Shown here: positions 17,798 to 26,866 of the stretch, piece by piece
How the letters are laid out: the number at the start of each line of letters is the position of its first letter
How positions within the stretch are numbered: the stretch's first letter is position 1
Origin: Pedobacter cryoconitis
Lineage (GTDB): Bacteria; Bacteroidota; Bacteroidia; Sphingobacteriales; Sphingobacteriaceae
Direction: 5' to 3'
Assembly: GCF_014200595.1 (NCBI RefSeq)
Contig: NZ_JACHCG010000004.1
Coordinates: 496,001-560,000, forward strand
Length of the DNA stretch: 64,000 bases
Notes under the pieces: model-generated
What the model was told of the DNA's origin: nothing
The model's input: only the letters and a program-made list of their open reading frames with translations
Database searches by the model: none
Translations under genes and position numbers: made by a program

Positions 17798-18598
17798 ATG
17801 AGGAAGAAAGTAGGACTTGTTTTATCGGGAGGCGGAATTAGGGGCATTGCTCACCTTGGTGTTTTAAAAGCATTAAAGAATGCAGGAGTGACCTTTAGTC
17901 ATATCAGCGGAACAAGTGCAGGTGCGATAGTGGGTGCTTTTTATGCCGCAGGAATTGATCCGGAACATGCATTGGACCTGTTTATCAAAACCAGGCTGCT
18001 GCGTTTTGTAAGACCGTCTCTAGGTGCATTGGGGCTGGTGAGTATTGAACATACCGAGCAGTTACTGATGGAATATTTTCCGGATAATAAAATTGAGAAC
18101 CTGAATATCCCGCTAACTATTGCCGCGACGAACTTTAGTGAAGGTAAACTGGTCTATTTTACAGCAGGACATTTAATTAAAGCTGTACAAGCTTCCTCTT
18201 GTATTCCGGGAATCTTCAAACCCATTATGATTGATGGAAAGATGTATGTAGATGGTGGAATTCTGAATAACTTTCCGATTGAGCCTTTGCTGAATAATTG
18301 CGATTTTATTATCGGGTCTTCTTGTAATCACCTGAAGCCGGTAAATGTGATGACCAATATTACCGCTTTAATGTCCAGAGCAGGATTAATGTCTGTCAAT
18401 AAGGATATGGAACAGAAATCTGCCTTCTGTAACCTCTTGATAGAGCCTAAAGGAATGGGTGAAATCGGTACGTTCGACATGAAGAAAGCTGAAACCATTT
18501 ATTGGCTGGCTTATGAAGAAACACTAAAAACCATTCAGCACAATGAAGCTTTTAAAGAGTTAATCAAAGAAATTAATACGCCGGACGAAGACTTATAA
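17798..18598 (+). CDS. Patatin-like phospholipase
   Basis: This 266-aa alpha/beta hydrolase probably cleaves acyl esters of lipids with a Ser-Asp dyad. The oxyanion-hole motif GGGIRG is at about residues 10-15, the nucleophile elbow GTSAG at about 38-42 and the catalytic DGG at about 150 (YVDGGILNNFP). There is no signal peptide, so it is cytoplasmic or membrane-peripheral, unlike the longer surface-barrel patatins of the family. I chose the ATG at 17798, 4 bp after the gldB stop, because the family motif begins almost at once. It converges on comB; the palindrome TTATAA at 18593-18598 supplies both stop codons. Confidence 0.93.
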   Translation: MRKKVGLVLSGGGIRGIAHLGVLKALKNAGVTFSHISGTSAGAIVGAFYAAGIDPEHALDLFIKTRLLRFVRPSLGALGLVSIEHTEQLLMEYFPDNKIENLNIPLTIAATNFSEGKLVYFTAGHLIKAVQASSCIPGIFKPIMIDGKMYVDGGILNNFPIEPLLNNCDFIIGSSCNHLKPVNVMTNITALMSRAGLMSVNKDMEQKSAFCNLLIEPKGMGEIGTFDMKKAETIYWLAYEETLKTIQHNEAFKELIKEINTPDEDL

Positions 18599-19315
18599 AC
18601 CTGCTTTTAAAGCAACCAGCTGGTCACCTTCCAGTACAGGAATTGCCTGGCAAATATTGGTCTGCAAACAGAATTTCACATCTTCTTCAATATTCAGTGC
18701 AACCATTCGGTGACTGTGAGAAGATTTATGGATATAAGCCCTTAAATCATCCTTAGCCAGCAGATAAAGATCTTCTGCGGCTACACTTGCATCGTCATAA
18801 TGCGTAAATCCACTGCGGAGCTGGTTCACTACCGCGCCCGCAAAAATAGTGTCTTCCAGGTTAAACTGGTCTTTCCACCCTGCGCACAGCAGTAATACAT
18901 CTTTTTCCTGAGTCTTAAGCCATTCACATAATGCCTCTAAATTCAGAAAAGAACCAATCACCACCTGACTTGCACGTTTTCTGGCCAGATGAAGCGCCTT
19001 AGTACCATTGGTGGTCGTCAGGACAATAGTTTTACCCGCAACTTTTTCAGCGGTATAGGAAAACGGGGAATTACCGAAGTCATAGCCTTCAACTACTTCC
19101 CCGTTTCGCTCTGCTGCCAGCAAATAATCTTTACCTGCATAACTCATGCATTCTTCTACCTGCGCTACCGGGATAATTGCCTGTGCACCGTTGTCAATTC
19201 CATAAACCATGGAAGAGGTTGCTCTTAAAATATCAATGACTACGACAATACTATTTTCAATAGCGTATAAATCAATAAGGGCAGGTGTCAAACAGACTTC
19301 TATCTTTCTTTGCAT
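18593..19315 (-). CDS. comB: 2-phosphosulfolactate phosphatase family protein
   Basis: This 240-aa protein belongs to the ComB family, which removes phosphate from 2-phosphosulfolactate in coenzyme M and sulfolactate metabolism, using Mg2+. The typical strand VVVIDILRATSS (about 24-35), TTTNGTKAL (about 100) and CAGWKDQFNLEDTIFAGA (about 143-160) are present. Most Bacteroidota have this gene but no coenzyme M pathway, so the natural substrate here is uncertain. It follows gcvT by 19 bp, and its stop codon overlaps that of the convergent patatin gene by 6 bp. Confidence 0.88.
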   Translation of the reverse strand: MQRKIEVCLTPALIDLYAIENSIVVVIDILRATSSMVYGIDNGAQAIIPVAQVEECMSYAGKDYLLAAERNGEVVEGYDFGNSPFSYTAEKVAGKTIVLTTTNGTKALHLARKRASQVVIGSFLNLEALCEWLKTQEKDVLLLCAGWKDQFNLEDTIFAGAVVNQLRSGFTHYDDASVAAEDLYLLAKDDLRAYIHKSSHSHRMVALNIEEDVKFCLQTNICQAIPVLEGDQLVALKAGL

Positions 19316-19334
19316 GGTAAAGGAGGGCGGCAGT

Positions 19335-20414
19335 TTATTTATAAAATGGGAACTTTACTACTTTTGCTTTAATGGAAGTATTACGGATGCTGATATAGAT
19401 CTCGTTACCTTCTTTAGCATGTTCTTTAGCCACATAACCAATTCCGATTGCTTTTTGCAACGATGGAGACTGTGTACCTGAAGTTACTTTTCCGATTACG
19501 TTTCCTTCTACATCAACGATTTCATAGTCATGACGGGGAATACCACGGTCAATCATTTCAAAACCTATCAGGCGACGTTTAACACCAGCTTCTTTCTCTG
19601 CAAGTAAAGCTTCAGAGTTGGTGAAGGCTTTAGTGAATTTAGTCACCCATCCTAAACCAGCTTCAATTGGAGAAGTTGTATCATCGATGTCGTTTCCATA
19701 TAAACAGAAACCCATTTCCAAACGTAAAGTATCACGTGCACCTAAACCAATTGGCTTAATGTTAAAAGCAGCACCGGCTTCAAAAACAGCATTCCAAACA
19801 GTCTCTGCATGCTCATTATCGCAATACAACTCAAAACCACCAGCACCTGTATAACCAGTTGCAGAAACAATCACGTTATCTACACCAGCAAACATGCCTT
19901 TAGTGAAAGTATAGTATTCCATAGAAGCCAGGTCAATATCAGTTAAGCTTTGTAAAGCTTCTGCTGCTTTAGGCCCCTGAACTGCTAATAAAGAAGTTTT
20001 ATCAGAGATATTGTGCATTTCTACACCTTGTGTATTGAATTTCTGAATCCAGTTCCAGTCTTTTTCTATGTTCGAGGCGTTAACCACCAGCATATAAGTT
20101 TTTTCATCAATTCTGTAGATCAATAAATCGTCTACAATACCGCCATCTTCATTTGGAAGATAAGCATACTGAACTTTACCATCATATAATTTTGAAGCAT
20201 CATTGCTGCTTACACGTTGAATCAGGTCTAATGCATTTTCACCCTTCAGGATGAATTCACCCATGTGGCTTACGTCAAAAACGCCTACGGCTTTTCTAAC
20301 TGTAGCATGTTCTGCATTAATGCCTTCGTATTGAACGGGCATATTGTATCCTGCAAATGGAACCATCTTGGCCCCTAATGAAATATGTTTTTCTGTTAAC
20401 GCGGTATTATTCAT
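19335..20414 (-). CDS. gcvT: Aminomethyltransferase (glycine cleavage T protein)
   Basis: This 359-aa cytoplasmic enzyme moves the aminomethyl carbon of glycine from the lipoyl H protein to tetrahydrofolate, releasing ammonia. The family signature is seen throughout: [16 protein letters not shown] near the N-terminus, [26 protein letters not shown] in the folate-binding centre and [15 protein letters not shown] with IEAGLGW later. Length is typical. The other glycine-cleavage genes are not in the window. It lies 41 bp after the GT4 gene and has its own TACTTTTG promoter-like element. Confidence 0.97.
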   Translation of the reverse strand: MNNTALTEKHISLGAKMVPFAGYNMPVQYEGINAEHATVRKAVGVFDVSHMGEFILKGENALDLIQRVSSNDASKLYDGKVQYAYLPNEDGGIVDDLLIYRIDEKTYMLVVNASNIEKDWNWIQKFNTQGVEMHNISDKTSLLAVQGPKAAEALQSLTDIDLASMEYYTFTKGMFAGVDNVIVSATGYTGAGGFELYCDNEHAETVWNAVFEAGAAFNIKPIGLGARDTLRLEMGFCLYGNDIDDTTSPIEAGLGWVTKFTKAFTNSEALLAEKEAGVKRRLIGFEMIDRGIPRHDYEIVDVEGNVIGKVTSGTQSPSLQKAIGIGYVAKEHAKEGNEIYISIRNTSIKAKVVKFPFYK

Positions 20415-20439
20415 GCGATATTGCTCTTAAAATTGAGGG

Positions 20440-20447
20440 CAAAAGTA
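20440..20447 (-). promoter_or_regulatory. Candidate -7 promoter element (TACTTTTG) for gcvT-comB
   Basis: It matches TAnnTTTG exactly on the minus strand, 25 nt before the gcvT ATG, in the largest gap of the run. It suggests that gcvT and comB can be transcribed apart from the upstream envelope genes. Confidence 0.4.
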
Positions 20448-20455
20448 CATAAAAA

Positions 20456-21658
20456 TTATGCATTTACTAACCGCTGATAGACATTCAGCATCCTTTGTGA
20501 AATAGTAGCCAGGTTATGATCTCTTTCGGCTGTTCTGCGGGCATTCTCGCCGATTTCGCGCCACCGGTTCGGATGAGTAATACATTGCAGGATGCAGCGG
20601 TAAAACTCATCAGCAGTGTCCGCAATCAGGATATCCTTCCCGTTTTCACAGTTCAGTCCTTCTGCTGCGTAGGTGGTGGCAATAATACATTTCTTCATCG
20701 CCATCCCTTCGATAATCTTTACCCGCATCCCGCTACCTGAAAGTAAAGGTACGATCATGATCGCTTTGGAATTCATAAACTCAATAGCGTCGAAAACTTC
20801 CCCTTCTACGACCAGGTTATCTGAGTCATACTCATAAAAATGCTGTGGCATACTTTTACCTGCTACATAAAACCGGAGTTCAGAGCTGAGTTTTTCTATA
20901 TCCGGCCAGATCTCTTCTATAAACCATTCCAGCCCTTCTTTATTGGGCCGCCAGTCCATTGCCCCCAGGTGAAATAAAGTAGGGAAACTCGTTTTGGAAA
21001 GGTCAATGGTATATTTCTCAAAATCCAGGGCTACGGGGAATACTTCAATCCCTATTTCGCAGCCAAAAGAAAGAATGCTCTGCCTGTCCGGATTACTGAT
21101 CGCAAAGATCTGGTGAAAGCGGTTAATTTGTTCGGTCTCATAGATCTTCAGCCTGCGCGCTAAAAACTGAAGGTATTTACGTCTTGGGGTAAACCGTTCG
21201 GAGGTTGCCAGGCGTTCCCATACATCAAAGACAATATTGTGTGCCCGGTAAATCAGCTTAGCCTTACTGTAGCTTTTAACCACCTCCAGATAAGGCACGA
21301 CAAATAACCCCTCGAACTGGATAATATCGAATTCATTTTCCCGGAGGATGTTCTCCAGCAACTTTGCCGCATCATCATCATAAAATCTGGAAACGTTGTA
21401 AGACTCGTTGGAGAAGATGTTGAAAAACGCACCCCACAAATTAACTTCTGTATCGAGATCAAAAGAATGAAATTTGATCCGGTCATAAACCGGATCGTAA
21501 ATATCATCCACATCTACCCGGTGTTTATTGGTGTTGATACTGAACAAAGTAATATCCACCCCCAAATTGAGCAATCCTTTCATCGTATTATAGACTACAA
21601 TCGGATAACCACTGTTTGGAGGAAACGGGACTCTGTTGCTAAGTATAAGTGTTTTCAA
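20456..21658 (-). CDS. Glycosyltransferase family 4 protein
   Basis: This 400-aa GT-B-fold retaining glycosyltransferase probably adds a sugar to a cell-surface glycan or lipid carrier. The N-terminal half has NRVPFPPNSGYPI and AHNIVFDVWERLA. The C-terminal nucleotide-sugar domain shows LFHLGAMDWRPNKEGLEWF and, near residue 310, the Glu-containing GSGMRVKIIEGMAMKKCIIAT, typical of GT4 enzymes. There is no transmembrane helix. The start is a TTG at 21658; no ATG precedes the conserved first strand. It is 16 bp after rnhB. Donor and acceptor cannot be inferred. Confidence 0.88.
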   Translation of the reverse strand: MKTLILSNRVPFPPNSGYPIVVYNTMKGLLNLGVDITLFSINTNKHRVDVDDIYDPVYDRIKFHSFDLDTEVNLWGAFFNIFSNESYNVSRFYDDDAAKLLENILRENEFDIIQFEGLFVVPYLEVVKSYSKAKLIYRAHNIVFDVWERLATSERFTPRRKYLQFLARRLKIYETEQINRFHQIFAISNPDRQSILSFGCEIGIEVFPVALDFEKYTIDLSKTSFPTLFHLGAMDWRPNKEGLEWFIEEIWPDIEKLSSELRFYVAGKSMPQHFYEYDSDNLVVEGEVFDAIEFMNSKAIMIVPLLSGSGMRVKIIEGMAMKKCIIATTYAAEGLNCENGKDILIADTADEFYRCILQCITHPNRWREIGENARRTAERDHNLATISQRMLNVYQRLVNA

Positions 21659-21674
21659 TAAGTGAAAATACGAA

Positions 21675-22286
21675 TTATCCCGCGTTATCTATAACGAGAA
21701 TTCTTTCAGGATCACTTATTGCAAAAGTTTTACGGTGATAAGGAGTTAGTCCGTGCATTAAGGCAGCAGAACGGTGAACTTTAGTCGGATAACCTTTATT
21801 TTTCTTCCATTGATAAACAGGAAACTGATCTGCCAGATTATCCATGTATTCGTCCCGGTGTGTTTTTGCCAGGATAGAGGCAGCAGCAATATTTAAATAT
21901 TTACCATCTCCTTTGATGACACAGCTATGTGCGATACCGGGATAAATTTTAAAACGGTTCCCGTCGATACTTAAAAAACCAGGCTGAACAGTAAGCTTTT
22001 CAATTGCCCTGTGCATGGCCAGAAATGAAGCATTCAGGATATTTATTTCGTCAATTTCGTGGTTATCTACAGCGCCGACAGCCCATGCAATTGCTTCTTT
22101 TTCTATAATTGCTCTTAAAGCGACGCGCTGTTTATGTGTTAGCTTTTTCGAGTCGTTCAGTTCTCCGGCAACAAAATCCAGTGGTAAAATTACAGCGGCT
22201 GCATAAACAGGCCCGGCTAAACAGCCTCTGCCGGCTTCATCGCAACCTGCTTCTAAAAATTCTTGTTGAAAACAGTTTAATAACAT
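21675..22286 (-). CDS. rnhB: Ribonuclease HII
   Basis: This 203-aa endonuclease cuts RNA in RNA/DNA hybrids and starts ribonucleotide excision repair. The catalytic acidic residues appear as AGCDEAGRGCLAGP (Asp-Glu at 16-17) and LSIDGN (Asp about 112). KGDGKYLNIAAASILAKTHRDEYM supplies the rest of the metal site. Length is normal. It sits in a run of envelope genes between the ABC permease (21 bp upstream) and the GT4 gene, which is probably only operon clustering. Confidence 0.97.
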   Translation of the reverse strand: MLLNCFQQEFLEAGCDEAGRGCLAGPVYAAAVILPLDFVAGELNDSKKLTHKQRVALRAIIEKEAIAWAVGAVDNHEIDEINILNASFLAMHRAIEKLTVQPGFLSIDGNRFKIYPGIAHSCVIKGDGKYLNIAAASILAKTHRDEYMDNLADQFPVYQWKKNKGYPTKVHRSAALMHGLTPYHRKTFAISDPERILVIDNAG

Positions 22287-22307
22287 CCCGTAAAGTTAAG
22301 GGATTTT

Positions 22308-23417
22308 TTAAACCAGTGTACCTGGAGATTTCACTTTAAAAGCGTCACTTAATCCGATAGCCATCAGATTAAAGGCATAAACGGTAAGCATAATTGCCAT
22401 TCCGGGTAAAATTGCGAGGTAAGCAGCATCCATTACGATATAACCATAGTTTTCTTTGATCATTCCTCCCCAGCTAGCCATGGGTGGCTGTGCGCCAAAA
22501 CCTAGAAAACTCAAACCGGTTTCCAGTAAGATCGCTGAAGCAAAATTAGCGGAGGCGATAACCAATACAGGGCCGGCAATGTTGGGTAAAATATGACGGG
22601 TAAGGATACGAAAAGTTGGAAAACCCAATGCTCTGGCTGCTTCTACAAACTCGGCTTCTTTCAGCGCCATCACCTGCCCGCGGACTAACCTGGATACATC
22701 TACCCACGTAGATAAGCCAACTGCGATAAATATCTGCCAGAAACCCTTTCCTAAAGCAAAAGAAATCGCGATCACCAGTAACAGTGAAGGTAAAGACCAG
22801 ATGACATTCATCAGCCAGCTGATTACTGAATCTGTCATTCCTCCAAAATAACCTGCCATTGCACCTAAACTTAAACCGATACTCATGGAGATCAGTACGG
22901 CCAATAAACCTACCGATAAAGAAACACGGATTCCCAGAATCAGGCGGCTCAGTAAGTCTCTTCCGTAGCCATCAGTACCTAACCAGAAGGTCTGCTGATA
23001 AATGTGCTGTTTTAAATAGGACTGATGACTGGCGGGAAGCAGAATACTGCTTTCAGCAGCATCTTCGTCATCACCAATGTATTCTTTGATCCATAAATGA
23101 TTTCCTGCGATCCTGTAGCCTGTAATCGGGATACTTTTGAATTCAGCTTCCTGCCCGTAAAGCATCTTCTCCAGGAAATTGACTTTCCTGAAATCCGCGT
23201 TCTGGCTGATGACCAGAAACTGGAATGACCTTCCCGGTTTTTTATTGCTTAATTGTAAGTGCATGGTATTAGCCATTGGCGTCTGATCTGGCGTAATCAA
23301 ATAGCCGAGTATACCCATCACCAAAAGCAACAGAATAAATATTAGTCCTCCAACGGCAGGTTTATTTCTTTTAAACCTGCCCCATATTCTTTTTGAGGGG
23401 CTAACACTTTGTTCCAT
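22308..23417 (-). CDS. ABC transporter permease, DppC/OppC-like, with large periplasmic insertion
   Basis: This 369-aa inner-membrane permease is of the oligopeptide/dipeptide type. The first helix is at about residues 17-37. About 110 periplasmic residues precede the FWLGTDGYGRDLLSRLILG motif that normally follows helix 1 directly. Five more helices follow, with the EAA-type coupling loop EAARALGFPTFRILTRHILPN. No partner permease, ATPase or binding protein is nearby, so the rest of the transporter must be encoded elsewhere. Its start codon overlaps the stop of the GT2 gene by one base (TAATG), implying translational coupling. The cargo is unknown. Confidence 0.88.
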   Translation of the reverse strand: MEQSVSPSKRIWGRFKRNKPAVGGLIFILLLLVMGILGYLITPDQTPMANTMHLQLSNKKPGRSFQFLVISQNADFRKVNFLEKMLYGQEAEFKSIPITGYRIAGNHLWIKEYIGDDEDAAESSILLPASHQSYLKQHIYQQTFWLGTDGYGRDLLSRLILGIRVSLSVGLLAVLISMSIGLSLGAMAGYFGGMTDSVISWLMNVIWSLPSLLLVIAISFALGKGFWQIFIAVGLSTWVDVSRLVRGQVMALKEAEFVEAARALGFPTFRILTRHILPNIAGPVLVIASANFASAILLETGLSFLGFGAQPPMASWGGMIKENYGYIVMDAAYLAILPGMAIMLTVYAFNLMAIGLSDAFKVKSPGTLV

Positions 23418-24553
23418 TATTTAACCATTCTACCCTTCCAGTTATATTTACCTGAATTACCAGCCACACCAATGTAAATGATATACAAGACATGCAGTAC
23501 ATTCAATACGGGTAATAAAACCATCAGACTTCTTCTTTTAGCGAATTTAGTCACATCCATCAGGAATATAAATTCCACAATTATTTTCAGCAGCAACTGG
23601 ATCAGTGCAATTTTAAGGAAACCAATAAAGAACAAACCAACCAGCAGGTTTAACAGGATACTGACATTGAAAAACCAGATAAATACACCCAGTACAATGA
23701 TAGATTTATTTTTATAGCGGGTACTTTTTGAAGCCCAGCGTTTACGTTGCTGTAAAAATTCTCCAAGGTTAGGTTTGGCATGTGTGTAAACCATGGCATC
23801 CGGATTTCTAAGAAACCCTATATGATTGTCATAACGGGCAGCAATTTTATGTAAAAGCAACTCATCATCTCCCGAAGCCAGATCATCTATTCCCTGAAAA
23901 CCACCAACTTCATAAAAAGCTGCTTTTTCATAGGCTAAATTAGCCCCGTTACAGGTAGAAGGTTTTTTATTTCCTATCGTAGAAGCCCCTAAACCAATCA
24001 GGTAAAGGAATTCCAATGATTGTGCTCTTTCGAAAAAGCTTTTCTCTTCATCATATGCCACTGGCGATGAAATCATTTTATAACGATTCTGCTCGTAAAA
24101 AGCGATGATTGTTTTAAGCCATGCGGTCCCCATCCGGCAATCTGCATCTGTGGTAATGATTAAATCACCGGTAGCCTGACCAATCGCGGTCTGTATCGCT
24201 TTTTTCTTATAAGAATTTAAGGCCTGATTTTCTTTCAGAGAGATCAGTTTTACGCCCGATGCAGCATATGATCTGACAATTTCTGCTGTATTGTCTGTCG
24301 AGTGATCATCAATAAAGATGATTTCTGTCAATGCTTTATTGTAATCCTGTGCGAGCAGGGATTCTATAGTGCGGTGAATATTATCAGCTTCATTACGGGC
24401 GGCAACAATAATAGAAACAGAAGTAGTGCCCGTAGTTTGCTTATACCTGAAAGGGATCAATTTATGCCAGCCACGGATAAATCCGGCAACAACGAGAAGA
24501 TAAATGAGGGTTAAAAATGCGGATAGGTAACTAACGACGATTAAGACTTCCAA
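23417..24553 (-). CDS. Membrane glycosyltransferase family 2 protein
   Basis: This 378-aa enzyme has one N-terminal transmembrane helix (about 4-26), a cytoplasmic GT-A domain and two or three C-terminal helices (about 285-370). Catalytic features are VSIIVAARNEADNI, the nucleotide-sugar DAD in TTDADCRMG, the acceptor-site ASGDDELLLHK, and QQRKRWASK (the QxxRW motif of processive GT2 enzymes). It probably transfers a sugar to a membrane lipid carrier or polymer. The start is a TTG at 24553 that overlaps the 3' end of the flippase-like gene by 23 bp. No in-frame ATG precedes the first helix. Confidence 0.9.
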   Translation of the reverse strand: MEVLIVVSYLSAFLTLIYLLVVAGFIRGWHKLIPFRYKQTTGTTSVSIIVAARNEADNIHRTIESLLAQDYNKALTEIIFIDDHSTDNTAEIVRSYAASGVKLISLKENQALNSYKKKAIQTAIGQATGDLIITTDADCRMGTAWLKTIIAFYEQNRYKMISSPVAYDEEKSFFERAQSLEFLYLIGLGASTIGNKKPSTCNGANLAYEKAAFYEVGGFQGIDDLASGDDELLLHKIAARYDNHIGFLRNPDAMVYTHAKPNLGEFLQQRKRWASKSTRYKNKSIIVLGVFIWFFNVSILLNLLVGLFFIGFLKIALIQLLLKIIVEFIFLMDVTKFAKRRSLMVLLPVLNVLHVLYIIYIGVAGNSGKYNWKGRMVK

Positions 24554-25508
24554 AAAAATTTAATTTAAAAACAAAATATGAACCTAATATAGCAGGAATA
24601 ATAATATTAATGAGCCAGATGCTTGCAGTACATGCAATCACAGCGACATCCTGTTTGGTTACAAAGCTAAAAAAATAAGACGCAGTTGCGCTTCTTATCC
24701 CAATATCAAATAAATCCAGAGAGGGCAGCGTAGATTGTACAAAAAACAGGATACAAACCATCATCAGGATGTCCAGATAATGAATATCAGCAATCAGCCA
24801 GTAAAACATAATAAAGTATTGCGTGCTAAACACTATGTAACGCGCAAGGCAGAACATCAGTATCTGAAAAAGTTCTTTCTTATGGTAACGTCCAAGAATA
24901 CTGTAGAATTTTTTATATTTTCTGGTAAAACGCATGGAAAGCAATAAGCCATTTAACCAGCGGATATTAAAGAAAAATGTTAAGAAAAACAGGCAGAACA
25001 TAGCTGCAAGTACTATAATCGCATAATTGAGCCGATAATCGAGATGCAGGAAACGCAGCAGAAAAACACTCAGCGCAATTGCCCCGAAAATATTTGTCAG
25101 TACCATCTGGCCAATATTCCCTACCGCCATCGCTACAACGCCAATAATCCTGCGTTTAGGAGAAAGGAAAAACACCCTGCCACCATATTCGCCCAACCTG
25201 TTCGGCGTAAAGATCGCCAGTGTTAAACCACAGAATACAGATTCTATGGATTGCCATAAACTCAGCTTTTCTATTTTTCGCAACAGCCTTTTCCATTTGA
25301 GGGCTTCCAGTCCCCAGTTCACCAGCATTAATAACAATACCAGTGAAATTACGGCAATGATTTCGGTACGCGGGATGGTAGAGATGATCCCCCTGAAACT
25401 TTCAAGGTTAGCATTTGAAGTGAGTTTATGATAGATGAACCAGAATGCGAAAGCAACGATAGTTACTTTTATAGCATAGGAAAATATACGTTTATAGTCA
25501 GATCTCAA
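24531..25508 (-). CDS. Flippase-like integral membrane protein (lysylphosphatidylglycerol synthase TM-domain / UPF0104 family)
   Basis: This protein of about 325 aa has 7-8 predicted transmembrane helices. A conserved FTPNRLGEYGGRVFFL segment at about residue 100 is typical of the LPG-synthase transmembrane/UPF0104 family, whose members are proposed to move lipid-linked substrates. An in-frame ATG at 25697 would overlap ruvC antisense by 144 bp and add a non-membrane tail. I therefore place the start at the TTG at 25508, just before RSDYKRIFSYAIK and the first helix. That start is a judgement. It heads the run with GT2, the ABC permease and GT4, suggesting a role in surface-glycan assembly. 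Confidence 0.75.
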   Translation of the reverse strand: MRSDYKRIFSYAIKVTIVAFAFWFIYHKLTSNANLESFRGIISTIPRTEIIAVISLVLLLMLVNWGLEALKWKRLLRKIEKLSLWQSIESVFCGLTLAIFTPNRLGEYGGRVFFLSPKRRIIGVVAMAVGNIGQMVLTNIFGAIALSVFLLRFLHLDYRLNYAIIVLAAMFCLFFLTFFFNIRWLNGLLLSMRFTRKYKKFYSILGRYHKKELFQILMFCLARYIVFSTQYFIMFYWLIADIHYLDILMMVCILFFVQSTLPSLDLFDIGIRSATASYFFSFVTKQDVAVIACTASIWLINIIIPAILGSYFVFKLNFFGSLNRR

Positions 25509-25553
25509 ATTATCGTTTCTTTTATATTGTGCAAATATGCTTAATATTGTTCT

Positions 25554-26117
25554 ATGTTGGCTGAAAAAAAGGAGCGGGTAATCATGGGTATCGACCCTGG
25601 AACCGCAGTGATGGGTTACGGTGTAATCCTGGAGAAAGGGAGTAAGATAGAACTGATAGCGATGGGCATCGTAAAGATGAATCATCTGGATGATCATTTT
25701 CTGAAATTACAACGTATTTTCGCCAAAACGGTAGGTTTGGTAGAGCAGTATAAACCAGATGTCATGGCACTGGAAGCTCCGTTTTATGGAAAGAATATAC
25801 AAGTTATGCTTAAACTGGGCAGAGCACAGGGAATTTGTATGGCAGCAGCATTATCCAGAGATGTACCGATCACAGAATATGCGCCAAGAAAAATCAAACA
25901 AGCAATTACAGGGAACGGAAGCGCAGGAAAAGAGCAGGTTGCAGCTATGTTGCAGCAGTTACTGAAGTTCAGAGAAACTCCTGAATTTCTGGATGCCACT
26001 GATGGACTGGCTGTTGCAGTATGCCATTCTTTCCAGCGGGTACCCACAGGTGGCAGCGGTAAATCTTATTCCGGATGGGATGCTTTTGCAAAAGACAATC
26101 AGAAAAGAGTGAAATAG
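25554..26117 (+). CDS. ruvC: Holliday junction resolvase
   Basis: This 187-aa endonuclease cuts four-way DNA junctions made by RuvAB during recombination. The four acidic residues appear as Asp in MGIDPGTAVMGYG (about 14), Glu in ALEAPFYGKN (about 70), and the C-terminal Asp pair in DATDGLAVAVCH (about 143-147). The C-terminal tail after about 160 is polar and probably disordered. It is divergent from the flippase-like gene. A methyltransferase gene follows after 30 bp. Confidence 0.97.
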   Translation: MLAEKKERVIMGIDPGTAVMGYGVILEKGSKIELIAMGIVKMNHLDDHFLKLQRIFAKTVGLVEQYKPDVMALEAPFYGKNIQVMLKLGRAQGICMAAALSRDVPITEYAPRKIKQAITGNGSAGKEQVAAMLQQLLKFRETPEFLDATDGLAVAVCHSFQRVPTGGSGKSYSGWDAFAKDNQKRVK

Positions 26118-26147
26118 TAGTACATTTGAATTTAATCAATTTCAATT

Positions 26148-26792
26148 TTGGATAATAACATATCAAAACTAACCTTATTTAATCCCAGCAAATTACGGAC
26201 GTTATTGTCACTGGGATTTAAGGGATATTTAGCAGATCAGGGCTGGTTTAAGGCCCGTGAAACGAAATCAGCAGTAGATCAGAATGGAGAAGCTATTCCT
26301 TGGGTAACTTATGCTTTTATTGATTTTATTAAAGACAGGATCACTAAACAGCATGACATTTTTGAATTCGGCTGCGGAAATTCTACGATCTTTTACGCAA
26401 AAAATGCCAATTCTGTAACCGCCGTGGAACATGATAAAGCATGGTATGAAAGAAATGCAGCGATCAAAATCCCGAATGTAGAAATGATTTATTGCGAGCT
26501 GGTTCGTGGAGGTGCTTATTCTAAAAGTGCAGTAACGACTGGTAAAAAGTTTAACATTATTATTGTAGACGGCAGAGACCGCGTTAACTGCTGCAAAGAA
26601 TCGGTATTATCTTTAACAGAGGATGGAGTAATTGTACTGGACAATTCAGAACGTCCGGATTATGCAGAGGCCTTTACTTTTTTCAAAGCAAAGGGATTTA
26701 AACACCTTCCTTTTACAGGTATGAGCCCCGGAGTAACAACTTCAAACTGTACTTCGGTATTTTATAAGAGCAATAACTGTTTAGGGATATAA
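26148..26792 (+). CDS. Class I SAM-dependent methyltransferase-like protein
   Basis: This 214-aa cytoplasmic protein has a Rossmann SAM-binding motif FEFGCGNSTIFYA at about residues 72-84, the acidic end of strand 2 in VTAVEHDKAWYE, and a later strand FNIIIVDGRDR. It resembles FkbM-like or small O-methyltransferases; the substrate is not evident. The start is a TTG at 26148. No ATG occurs before the methyltransferase motifs, and the TTG gives a natural N-terminus (DNNISKLTLF). It is 30 bp after ruvC and ends at a strong bidirectional terminator. Confidence 0.75.
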   Translation: MDNNISKLTLFNPSKLRTLLSLGFKGYLADQGWFKARETKSAVDQNGEAIPWVTYAFIDFIKDRITKQHDIFEFGCGNSTIFYAKNANSVTAVEHDKAWYERNAAIKIPNVEMIYCELVRGGAYSKSAVTTGKKFNIIIVDGRDRVNCCKESVLSLTEDGVIVLDNSERPDYAEAFTFFKAKGFKHLPFTGMSPGVTTSNCTSVFYKSNNCLGI

Positions 26793-26810
26793 TCAGAAAA
26801 CCTTAAGCAT

Positions 26811-26849
26811 AAAAAAGCCTTCTGTAAGTTATTTACAGAAGGCTTTTTT
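26811..26849. terminator. Bidirectional intrinsic terminator
   Basis: Perfect 17-bp arms (26811-26827 and 26833-26849) with a GTTAT loop, A6 and T6 at the ends. It lies between the convergent methyltransferase and 71-aa protein genes. Fully Watson-Crick pairing on both strands fits use in both directions. Confidence 0.9.
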
Positions 26850-26866
26850 ATTTATATTTTCCGGGA

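Noticed and set aside
25509..25697. Upstream ATG extension of the flippase-like protein
   Set aside because: It would run antisense over ruvC and add a polar, non-membrane tail unlike the family.
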